NCBI GenBank assembly: GCA_013076295.1
Contig: RQOL01000699.1
Location: 3,534,001-3,598,000, forward strand
Source of the DNA: Sanderia malayensis
Taxonomy: Eukaryota; Cnidaria; Scyphozoa; Semaeostomeae; Pelagiidae
Reading direction: 5' to 3'
DNA: 64,000 bases
The notes below the pieces were generated by a model. It searched no databases, was not told the origin of the DNA, and saw only the letters and a list, made by a program, of their open reading frames with translations. Shown piece by piece: positions 29,801 through 41,800 of the stretch. The position numbers and the translations under genes were made by a program. The number at the start of each line of letters is the position of its first letter. The stretch's first letter is position 1.

Positions 29801-32800
29801 ACGGCTGGTCGCACCGGTCTTGTTTCCGTAAGTACCGGACGGGCATTTCTTTGGCGTCAGCCTATCATCGCAATAGTAACCCATTGCACAAAGTCCAACC
29901 GGAGGCCGGGATGATGTGCTTCCTTGGTTGCAAGTGTAACCGAGCTCACACGGAGAGCAAGTTGTTGTTGACGTGTTGGTGTATGTACCGGCTGGGCAAA
30001 TGACCGGAGCTAGAGTTGGGTCCGAGCAGCTATATCCATGCGGACAAGCACTGCATGCGCTTTGTTTGTCAAGGCTGTAGTAACCGGATGGACAGGTCGT
30101 TCCGGCAAGAGTTGTGTTCGGACAACTGTAGCCGGCAGGGCAAGGTGTACAACTCTGTAAATAAGCGGGTAATGCATCGGTCAAAACATGAAAGACGTGA
30201 GCAAGAATAACACAGCAGAGAGAAAAACATCTACAAACGGAAAAGGAACAGAGACAGTATCAGAATAATATGACTCGTGTTGTAAAGGCCAAGAAGAAAG
30301 AATAGAGAGTGGGAAAAAAAACAAAAAAGAAAGCCAGATGATAAAAGCAAAAGTCATGCATTTAAACATGAATTTTCTACATTTGATCTATAATTATAAC
30401 GAAATTGTTGCTTTATATGATCAAGATTAAAAAACAGGCATCAACAATACATTCACTGCAAGGTGGAAAAAGTTGCACTGAAAAACCAAACTTCAAATTA
30501 TAATCCATCATGGCATACCGTTGACGCAGCAATAGAATAGGTTCCAATGGGACAAGCAATGACCAGATTATCAGTAGTAGATGGACATGCATAGCCCGCA
30601 GGACATTGCGTACAAGCCATCTGCTGTCCAGTGCTGAAGTACCCACTGCCACAAGTTATCGTAGTGCTCGAGGATACCGAAGGACAAGCAGAACCCGGTG
30701 GGCATGGTATGCAGGCCTAAAATTGATAATAGACAAAGTGAGTTAGTGAGTTAACAGGGATAAGACTCGCCTGAAAATGACTGCAGACTCAAATAAGAAT
30801 AACTTGAAAACATAGAATTGAATGAAGAGATAAAATGCAACATAAAATGGAATAAACCAAGTATTATAAAAATGAAACAATTGGTCATTCTTACCATTTG
30901 TGACCCAACAGAATAGGTCCCATTGTCACATTTGATCGGTGCAGTCATATCGGTTCTTGGGCACGCATAGCCAGGCAGGCACGTGATACACGATGTAAGG
31001 TTACCAGGCGAATAGGTGCCCTAAAAGAAGTTCACAAAAATGTGTAATTATTTCATGCAAATAATCACATAATTGTGATGTGCTATGCATGGATCACGTA
31101 ATAAAAAGCTTACATGAACACATCTGGCATTGGCACTGCCGTCTTTCTTGGGGCATTCATAACCACGTGGACACAGGCTGCAAGTCGCAGCGGCTCCACG
31201 CGAATACTGACTGGTTGGACAGGGTTCGGTTGTATTTGATGACGTCGATGGACAGAATTTACCAGCAGGGCAAGGTGTGCATTGCTGCTTTTTTCCATCT
31301 GAATATGTACCTGAGAAAAACAAAACGAGTTTCATCATTGGTGCCAGATATAAAGATGCAGAAGTGAAAATAGTATGTATACATCTATGTGAACTTCCTG
31401 GCTACTAACAACACATCAGAAGCATACACGTATACTTGCATTTAAAACAATGCACGGTTTCATAAAGATTCCTATGCCTTTCAACAATCATAAAACATGA
31501 AACAGTTACATAAACCAACAGTCTCAAACGTGTGTGTATATGTGTGTGTGTGGTGTGTGTGTGAAGGTCTGATGGACACAATAAAATCACGCATACTTAC
31601 CCGGAATGCAAACGTTTTAGATGTTAGAAGCCATAGAGCAGTTACATAAACCAGTAGTCTCAAACGTGTGTGTATACATGTGTGTGTCTGTATGTGTGTG
31701 TGTGTGTGTTAAGACCTGATGTACAGAATTAAATCACGCATACTTACCCGGAGTACAGACGTATTGAATGTTAGAAGCCATGTATGGACATGCAATGCCA
31801 GCAGGACACACGGTGCAGCCCGTTGAACCTGCGACAGCATATTCACCCGGTTCGCAAGAGATTGGTCGTTGCTATGGACGAAACAAACCATCGCATAGTC
31901 AATGCATATGGTTGATAAAATAACACGTGATTTGCATTGCTTAGCTCTGGGACAGTATAACTTGCAGTAAAGACTGAAAGACAATATCTCTTTCAGTCTT
32001 TATTACAGAAGACAGTGATCAATACTTTATTGCAGAGCATTATAATTGCAGAAGAAAAGGCGAGTTATAGCATAAAATTTAGTCGTTCTGCTTTGTATTT
32101 ATCATTATCTCTGTAATTAGTTATAGAACTGCAGTTGAGTCCAGTCCAGCTATCTCAATCTCGCACGGGAAATGAAAACTTGTTTGACATAGCGGGAGTT
32201 CGAGATATGCAGACTAAATTCACACAATAGAAGAACCAGGTGAAATAGGAATATCTTCAAGATAGCGAGTTGTTTGAAATCGAGTTCGTGACAGTAAGGT
32301 GCGACTGTGTGTAGAACTTTGAGTTGGGATGTGTAGGTTTTATTATGATAAATAAAGCTAACACTGATCAAATAATTTTACATTGTAAAATGATAAACAG
32401 GGAATAGATTGAGAAAAACTTACGTTCGTGGTCGGACACCTGAATCCGGCAGGACACTCGGTGCATTGGGTTGCAGAGCCAAGACTGTACTGTCCACTTG
32501 AGCAAGCAACTACAGCTGCCCTAGTAATGACAATTATTGAGGTTCAATTCCACGTCAAAGAATGATAAAGGGGCATAATAAAGTTTTAAGATGATAAAAA
32601 TATTAAATAAGAGCATTGTTTCTCGAAACTTACATCTTGAGGTAATGTCTCTAGTATTTTAAGGCATTAGCAAGAGGTGATGTCTCCGGTATTTCAAGGT
32701 ATATAAGATAAAAAATACTTACTCCGGTGCAGAACAGGCAGAACCAGCCGGACAATCAGTGCAGCTGGTTGCTCTTAGCTGCCCAGATGTTGTCGTACCA

Positions 32801-35800
32801 AGCGGGCACCTTATTGGACTTGCTCCTTTACTTGGGCACATACTTCCCACTGGGCAGTCAGTACACGTAGCCTGTCCCAGAAGAGAGTAGGTGCCTGTGG
32901 TGCAAGCTGCCGGTGTTGCCGACGGACTGGGACAAGATTTGCCAGCTTCACATAATATGCATTCTGCTACCCCCTGGAAAATCGCAAAAGAAATTATAAA
33001 GTAAGTGCAACAAGTGTTTTTCACAATGTTTACATTAAACAAACATCAATATTTTCATTCAAAAAGAGATGGTTGATAGACTAATTGAATAATATAGTAA
33101 ACAGTGAAATGTTAGCAAAACACCTCCTAACATAATGAACTTCCCAGCACAATAATGCAAACATCCGGCCCCTTAAGCTAAGGACTTAATTAACCAAAAA
33201 CCGTGCAAATACCAAATACACGAGCTAGAGTAGCGAAAATAAAAACAATTTAAATGTTAACTACTCACACTTGGACTGTATGTTCCAGATGGGCAGTTAG
33301 TGGGAGCGACGGCAGGATCCAGGCACGATTGTCCAGCTGGGCACGTTGAACAACTCGTATTTCCACCGGCAGAATGGGTGCCGGTGGCACACGGGACAGG
33401 CGTGGAGAGGACGGACGAACAAGAATATCCTTTGGGGCACGATATACAAGAGGGAACCTGAAGTAGAAAGGTAATCAGCAAAATCAATAAAATGCATTAC
33501 AGAGAACGTGGACTTGCATAGTGCAGACAGTACAGTACAGTACAGTAAAGTACAGTGCAGTAAATACAGTGTAATAAAGTATTGTGTATTACAGATTATG
33601 ACATAATAACAGGAACGTAGGAGCCCGGGGGCTGGAGGGATCATGACCCCCCACTTTTTGGCAGACTATACAAAAGTGTCCCTCCTAAATCCAAAAGTTC
33701 CCATTCTAAATCCAAAATTGAGGGGTCTGGAAGTGGTCATGTGCCCTTTTCTTGACGTGACCACTTACCACCCCCCCCCCCCACCTTTTAGATGCTTCCT
33801 ACGTCTCTATACAACAACAGATACTCACTCCACTGCCTGCTTTGGCCCAGTAGTGACCACTGGTACATGCAACTGGACTTTGCGACGGGTTATCACAAGT
33901 AGAGCCAGATGGACATGGCGAGCAATATTGTGCACCAATGCCAGAATAATAGCCTGGAATAAAACAATGGTTCAGTTATGTTGAATCGATCCGGTTTATG
34001 GTAAAAAATCTCAAATTAATAATGAACGAATGGCACGAGAAACGTCCGCGTTCACTGAATGATGTGCAACTGAAATTGCTAAAAAAGTTTGCGTAATGCT
34101 CATGATAAGAATGTTCTTATATGAAATAATATGTAACGTCAACAAACCAGTTGGACATCCCTTGCATTGTTCAACACCTTCAGGACTGTAGGTTCCAGCG
34201 GGGCACTGGACTGGAGCTGTGCCATTACTACACGCATAGCCGTTCCAGCATTGGATGCACCGAGCTGATGCACCATAGCTGAATGTACCAGATTGGCATG
34301 GCTAGAAACAAAACAAGAAATCACACCCGGTACAAAAACCAACGCCACGATCCGGTACAAAATTAAACCAGACAAATCTGATAGGTAATAAATCTAAAGC
34401 ACATGATGATAGCAGTAGGACCAATATCACGACTTACCAGGCATACTACTTGACCTGCAGGGCTGTAATATCCTTCACTGCACGGCTCTGGGATATTTGA
34501 AGCATTCACGCACGCGAATCCGGCCGGACAAGTCTTGCAATATGTCGACCCGGTCGTAGACGAATACGTTCCGGCCGGACAAGCAATTGGGCTTGATGAT
34601 GACGATGGACAATAGTGTCCTTTGTAGCAGGAAGTGCAGGTTGTGCCATCAGAGAACTGGCCGATCTGATGAGGGAAAAAGCAAATTTTGGACATAAAAT
34701 ATAAATACAGTAACATCGCCGCTTTGTTATGTTTATGCTATGTTTATAAATAGGCAAAAAAGTAAGGAAAACAGATGTAATTTTTCATTTTTGGTTATGA
34801 TTCAAGTTCAAGAATAGTGTACTCACCGCACAAGGTGTTGGTGCTTGCGTTGGGTCGGCGCACGTCATACCGGAGGGGCATGTTTTGCAAACAACTGATC
34901 CGCCGAGGGAATACTGGAGAAACAAATTTGAGAGTTGAAATCAAATTGCGTTGTTTATACTTACGCTAAAACAAACCGAGTCATTGGTATTAGTCAAACA
35001 AAGCAACGTATTAGAAGACACAAGGAATTATGATTATTATTATGGACTAGCCTCGTTTGCACCGCAAGCAGTGGGAGCTTGGTTTGGCAGAGGACATTTG
35101 TTGCCGGGTGGACATCTATTACAGTTGACTGTTCCATTCCCTGTGGTGTAGTAGCCACTTGGACACTGCAAAGCAATTGAGAGATGCAAGCTACATTAGT
35201 TGGCTGATTGATTGAGGGTAAACAAAGAAGTAAAGATCAAGGGAGAGAAGATTAAAGCTGCACAAATCCAGGGATAGAAAATTAATTCATACCTTGCTGC
35301 ACTGTATCTGCCCTGTAGCATCGACGTAGTATCCGGGAGGACACTGCTCAGGCGCTTGAGCAATGTTGGGACATTTATTACCTGACATAAAAGACAAAAG
35401 CTATCAATGAAAACAATATCTGTGCTACACAAACAAGGATAAGCCTATGAATGGTGTCGCAAGAATGGGGAAAGACATTAAAAGAAGACCAACCGACCTC
35501 TCGGGCAAATAGTACATGTGGATTGCTTAGTAGCAGTGTTGTAAAAGCCACTTTGACACGGTAATGGGTTGACAGTGGTCGTTGAGGGACAGTAGTAACC
35601 GGCTGAACACTCAAGACAAGTATCATCTCCGGCAATTGACGAGTAACCAAGACCACACGGAACAGGGCTCACTAATTTGCTTGGGCATCTGTAAAGATAG
35701 GACTTCCAGTCAGTTATACACTATAATACATAGGCTGGCTAATGCAAAAATCAAAGTTAGTCTACGTTGACTACACTTGCAATAAGCGACTTCACATTTA

Positions 35801-38800
35801 GACAGCTTGGTGAGTCTACGCGTGCAATGACGTATGCAGCCGTGGTTTTTAACAAAGCTTAGTAAACACAGACTGCCCCCTTCATAAAGCTTGGAAAAGA
35901 TAAAAGATATTTAAAAGATCGTGGAACTGGAAACTACACTCGCCTATATCCCGCAGGGCAGATCTGACATTCCATATCACCAGATAGGGAATAAGAGCCA
36001 TTGCTACATTCCAAGGGTGTTTCAGCAACAGACGGGCATTTATAGCCAGCCGGGCATACAGTACATGACAGTTGTGCGGTTTGGTTTTGGTACGTGCCGT
36101 TCGTGCAAGCTATACCGGTATCGAGTTTATCGGTCGGACACTTGAATCCCTTTTCGCATGGAACACAAGACAGTCTGTCCGGGCTTGAGTGATAACCAGA
36201 TGAACAAGGCTGCAGGACTGCTTTATTAGGACAGCTGGAAAGAAACGATTTAATGTGTATATGCTCTTTTTAAAAACAGCAGTTTTAAGCAGTTCTAAGC
36301 AGTTCTAAGCAGTTCTAAGCAGTTCTAAGAAGCCAGTTACCCAGTCATTTACAAACATCAACTCACCAGGGATAAAAGTTTTTTAACATGGAAAATTCAA
36401 GACAAACAATGATAGTTTTCAGACAAGTGGACAAACAAGTACAGTACAATATAGTAAAGAAGTGGACTGCTGCACTATACTGCGCTGTACTGTACTATAC
36501 TGCACTGTGCGATACAAATACCAGTAGCAACAGTGCAATAGCGAAAAGCTGGGTACAACGAGCATTTAATACAACAGCCTTTCTTCCTTTGCGAACTGAA
36601 TATAAATCTTGTTCAAACTGCTTTACAGTACGATTTAACCTCGTTTTAACAAACTACACTGATACAAAGTAGGATTGGCTTCAGGTTATTACATTGCATG
36701 TGAAAGGATGCATCAAAATAAGAAAAGGCATATGCACATACCTATAGCCAGGAGGACATATTGCGCAGGTACTCACACCGATTGGGCTGTATTCAGCATA
36801 GTTACACTGGCTGGGTGTATTCTCTGCGTTCAAACACGAGTGACCTGCCGGGCAATGCACACAAATGGTCTGCCCCGTGGTGTTCTGGTATGTGCCGTTG
36901 GTGCACAGAATAGGAGATGGCAATTGTGCAGTTGGGCACCTGTAGCCTATTGGGCAGGTCTCGCACTTCATGTTGTCAGCTGAGGCGTACGACCCAAGAG
37001 CACATGGGACGGGTGAGATTGTTTTGTTGGCACAGCTGGAAAAGATAGTAATAGACGTGAATCATAATCAAAATAATCATGATAATCATAGTGATCAAAG
37101 CAACTGATCATAATCACTACAATAATCATTATCTTAGTCATAATAACCAATAATAATCAAGTCAATAATCATTATCGTGATCACAATTTTTACCTATGGC
37201 CTGCAGGGCACATTTGACAGTCACTTTGTCCCATTAAAGAATACGTCCCATTTGTACACTCCACTGGCGCCAAATCAGCATGTAGGCATTTGTAACCGGC
37301 CGGACATGAAAGACAAGACTGCTGTCCGGTCTGTGTCTGGTACGTTCCGTTCGTACATGGGATTCCGGTATCTAACTTATCAACCGGGCAATAGAATCCT
37401 TTCTCGCAGGGAACACAGGATTGATGCCGGTCTGTTGCTGAGTGGTATCCTTTTAAACACGGCTGGATGGACGTCTTGTTTGGACAGCTAAAAGAAAAAC
37501 AAATTATTATGAATGTACTTTTAGATATAACAGTAAAATAAACAGAAACAATAATAGAAATATTATGGTAATAGAAATAGCAATAAAGTTTGGAGTAGAA
37601 AAAAGAATTGCCTAAAAAAAGTTTTCACGGTAACATATGTAGTATGTGTAATAGAATATAACCAACCTGTGACCTGCTGCGCATGACATACAGATAGCGA
37701 TACCAACAGGACTGTATTCATTCTGACCACACTCTAGTGGCTGATTTTCCACTCGCAAACAGGAGTAACCAGCGGGACAGTCCCGGCATACACTCTGGCT
37801 CGTTTCATTCTGATACGTTCCGTTTATACAGGCAATTGGTGCGGACATTTTGTTGCTCGGACACCTATAACCTGCCGGACAGGTGGTGCAGCTCATTTTG
37901 TCTCCAGAAGCGTATGTACCGATGGAGCAAGCAACTGGAGTTGCCTGGTTAGAGCAACTACAAAAAAATAAATCATGCACATGTTAAAACAAGGATAAGG
38001 TGCAAATAATACTTTAGTATCGTGTCTTTCAATGGTAGTTGGATCATTGTCGTTTTATGTCGAATACAACAACACTTAATAACAGTAGAGACCGGCATAA
38101 TAGAACGGGGAAGATTACATAGGCTGATGTTTTTGCTCAAAACAATGGATAAAACAAAAGAGCATTGTACTTATTAGAATATTAGGCTAGGTTGGACGAG
38201 TATTGTTGTGTGAGGTGTATCTATATAATTGGGCAAAACGATTGGGAACTCTGATTTCACACTGCATTTTAGCTTGTAAATCAGGACAAAATCGAAATAC
38301 CCAAAGCGGAGTGTTGAAGGGATATAGTGAACAGATAACACGAAACTGGAGAGCTGCAAGAAGAATGAAAGGAAACGCTGCGAATCAAGGTCATTACGAG
38401 GGCGCAATTGGCGCGAAAATTCTGTGTTCTGATTGGCTCGTTGCAAAGTTTGGAAAAATTCAAAGTGTTGTTATGATGAGAGGAGACTTGTGTGTGTTCG
38501 TGTGCTGAAAGTTGTCGATTAGATTCGTTATTTAATCGAGAAAATGGTCAGAATTAGCTCACGAAAAATGACACGAAGAAAGCTCACTTATCAACGCTGG
38601 TAAAAAGATATGGGAGCTGATAAAATTTGTGCATTTCCCAGAAAAAATAAGGAGTACAGCAAAGGCACAAAGATGGATTTAGGCTTGTCGAAGGCCGGCC
38701 TACTTCACTGAAAAACTTTCTTATTTGCCCTATGTTCACTCATTACATTTTATCGGTGAAAATGGACCTTCTGGTGAAAGCCCAGACCCACTTCCAGCAA

Positions 38801-41800
38801 CTTTATCAGTCAAAAATCGCGGAGGTACGGCAAGAAGAGCCCACTTGTTAGGCCACTGGAGGAAGGCAAGGGAGCGCAAAACAAACCAAGAGTCAGGAAG
38901 TTTTCAAGGATACTGAAGACAGCAATGTCGGGAAAGGAAATGTGACACTGGTCTCAGTGGTGGAGAAAGAACGTGAAGTTGATTGACAACTTTCAGCACA
39001 GAACACAACCCGCACAAGCTGATCACAACACTCTGCTGAAGTTCACAATTTGCAACCAGCCAATCAAAACGCAGAATTTTCGTACCACGTGCGCACTCGA
39101 AATTATTCTAAAGACTAACAAAATCATACCTATAACCAATGGGGCATGCCAAACATTCATTCATTGATGACAAGCTGTATGTACCATTTTGACAATTAAC
39201 TGGTACTCCAGACACGTCTGGGCAGCCCTGACCAGCTGGGCAAGGCTTGCAGGAAGTCTGGCCGGTCTTGTTCTGGTACGTTCCATTGGTGCACAAGATG
39301 GGAGCATCTAGTTTCTCCACGGGACAGTAATGACCAGCCAAACAAAGTGAGCAAGACGATCTATCAGAGGAGACGTATGTTCCGTTGGGACAGGCTTCTG
39401 TAGTGAATGGGTCTCTGCATCTGGAAGGGATGGATGGAATTATGTAAGAAAAGATTGAAAAACACGAACAAGGCAGTGGCTCGTGCTTAAACGTGTGTCA
39501 TAAATCAACATTAATGATTAATATTCAGCAACGAAAGCAATTAATGACTATAGTTACTGAGATAAATTAAAAATGTCAATACAGGAAAACACGGTGGATA
39601 TAAAGTACATATATCAGCATAAGGAAGGAAATAATAAATAAACAACATGTAAAAAAGGATAGGGTGCAAATAAACTCACATATGACCACTTGGGCAAGAA
39701 AGACATTCTGACACACCAATTGGACTATAAGTACCAAGTTGACAGTTAACAGGGACGGATGATACAGAGGGACACCCTTTACCAGCTGGGCAATTGATAC
39801 AAGACTGTTGGCCAGTTTCATTCTGGTATGTTCCATTGAGACAAACTAATGGGGCATCTAATTTATCCACTGGACAGTAATGGCCAATAAGACATGGCAC
39901 ACAAGACATTTTGTCAGCTGCCACATATGTGCCATTTGTGCAGGCAACATAGTTTATCTGGTCAGCACAACTGAAGGAAAACATTGTCATGTTAGTGGAG
40001 GGTAATGTACAGGAATAACAAGTGATGTAATGTGCTATTTTGCAATTGTGTAGCTATAGAGAATCATAACGTACCTGTGGCCACTGGGACACAGACTGCA
40101 TGTTGGTGCACCAATGCCGCTGTATGTTCCATTCTCACAAGCTATGCACTCTGCTGATCCATTCACAGCATATGTACCAGCAGGGCAGGGCTCGCAAGTG
40201 TGAGCAGTTGAATTTGGCTTAAATCCACCTGGGCAAACCTGAATTTAAGAAGTAAATTTGATAAGTAAAAGAGAGTATAAAAACATATCCTCAATTTCAT
40301 CTGATTAGTGAGAAGTGCACTCAATTACTTATGTTTATATTTCTATCAGTAATACATATATTTCTATTAATATATTCATATTCATATTATTTATAAAAAT
40401 CTATAGGTATCTTTCTAATCATGTCATAGCATCACAACACCATACTAAATTGGTGTTGTGAAATGGTGTTGTGAAATTGGTGTTGTGAAGCTATGACATG
40501 GAAATTTTTAGTGCTGATCGTGCCTACAGCAATGATAATTAAAATCAGAAAAACTTTGGCTCTCTACCATATTATGACTGAAAACAAACTTGCATAAAAG
40601 AAACTTCTACAAATGCATCAGACTCAAATACATTGCTTACCTCTGGAGATTGAGTAGGATCAGGGCAGATGTATCCTACTGGGCATGTCTGGCACGTGCT
40701 ATTTCCCAGTACTGAGTACTGACCAAATGGACAGGCACCCAATACAGTTGTAGAAGAGCAGGATTGTCCAGCAGGACATGGAGAACATGCAATTGATCCA
40801 CTGCTACTGTAATATCCAGAGGGGCAACCCTACAAAGAAATAAAGCAGATTTATATCATGATATATTGACATTATAGTGTGAAGCAGGCAATGGGCATTG
40901 CAACATGATTGTACATGAATATAAGGATGCTTTCCTGGTACACTTTTCTGACACTCCTCAAAAATATCAAATTAAACATTTGCAAGATTGGCATACCTGG
41001 CAAGTTGCTGAGCTGTTTTGGCCAGTTGCTGGGCTCTGAGTTCCAGCAGCACATGGTACCGTGCTATCTCCACCACCCAAGCAACTAAAACAAAATGGTT
41101 CACATTGCAGATATGTCAGCTACTGGTACAGTCAACCAATGTCATGACAGGTAACAGTAGGTTGATATTTAAGAATGAGTAGACATTTAGCGAAAAAATA
41201 AGCCACTTACTATGAACCTGCAGGGCATTGGACACATCCAACTGAACAGTTTGTCCAGTACTGACCAGCAGTGCAATTTGCTTGTGAGCATGTGCAGTTG
41301 AGGTCACAGTTAAATGATACTGATTCTGTCAGGGATAGAAATATTGTATGTGAGTATATATTTTGCAGCTTACAGGGTTGCCCTTCTTTGCCAACTGCAC
41401 AACAAGCCATTACCCCAGGCTGAACACTTTCGGAAAAAACTGTCAGAAAGCCCCTACAACAACAAGCACGACCCCCACTTCTATACGGCTTACAGCGTTA
41501 CGTCATGTCCGGGTCACCCTTGTTTATAGGGTCAAGATTATGGGGGCAAAATAATCGATATTAGCAACCAAATATCAATGTTTTGTTTAGTTTTGCTTCG
41601 CTTTTTTGAGTTATAAATTTCAGCATATTTGAGCATTTGAGCTTTGGCTGCTATTTGAGCAATCGCTGCAGATAATTATATTCGGCATGAGTAAATAGGC
41701 CAAATTGTAATCATTAAAAATTCAGATCTTAGAGTACCGAAACTCGGCTTGACTACAAATGCGTACGTCAATGAATGGTATAGTTACATGATTTTCTTAC

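Noticed and set aside
32140..32360. Possible Tigger/pogo-type MITE (GCGGGAGTTCGAGATATG words)
   Set aside because: Only one plausible end was seen. Terminal inverted repeats could not be matched by eye.
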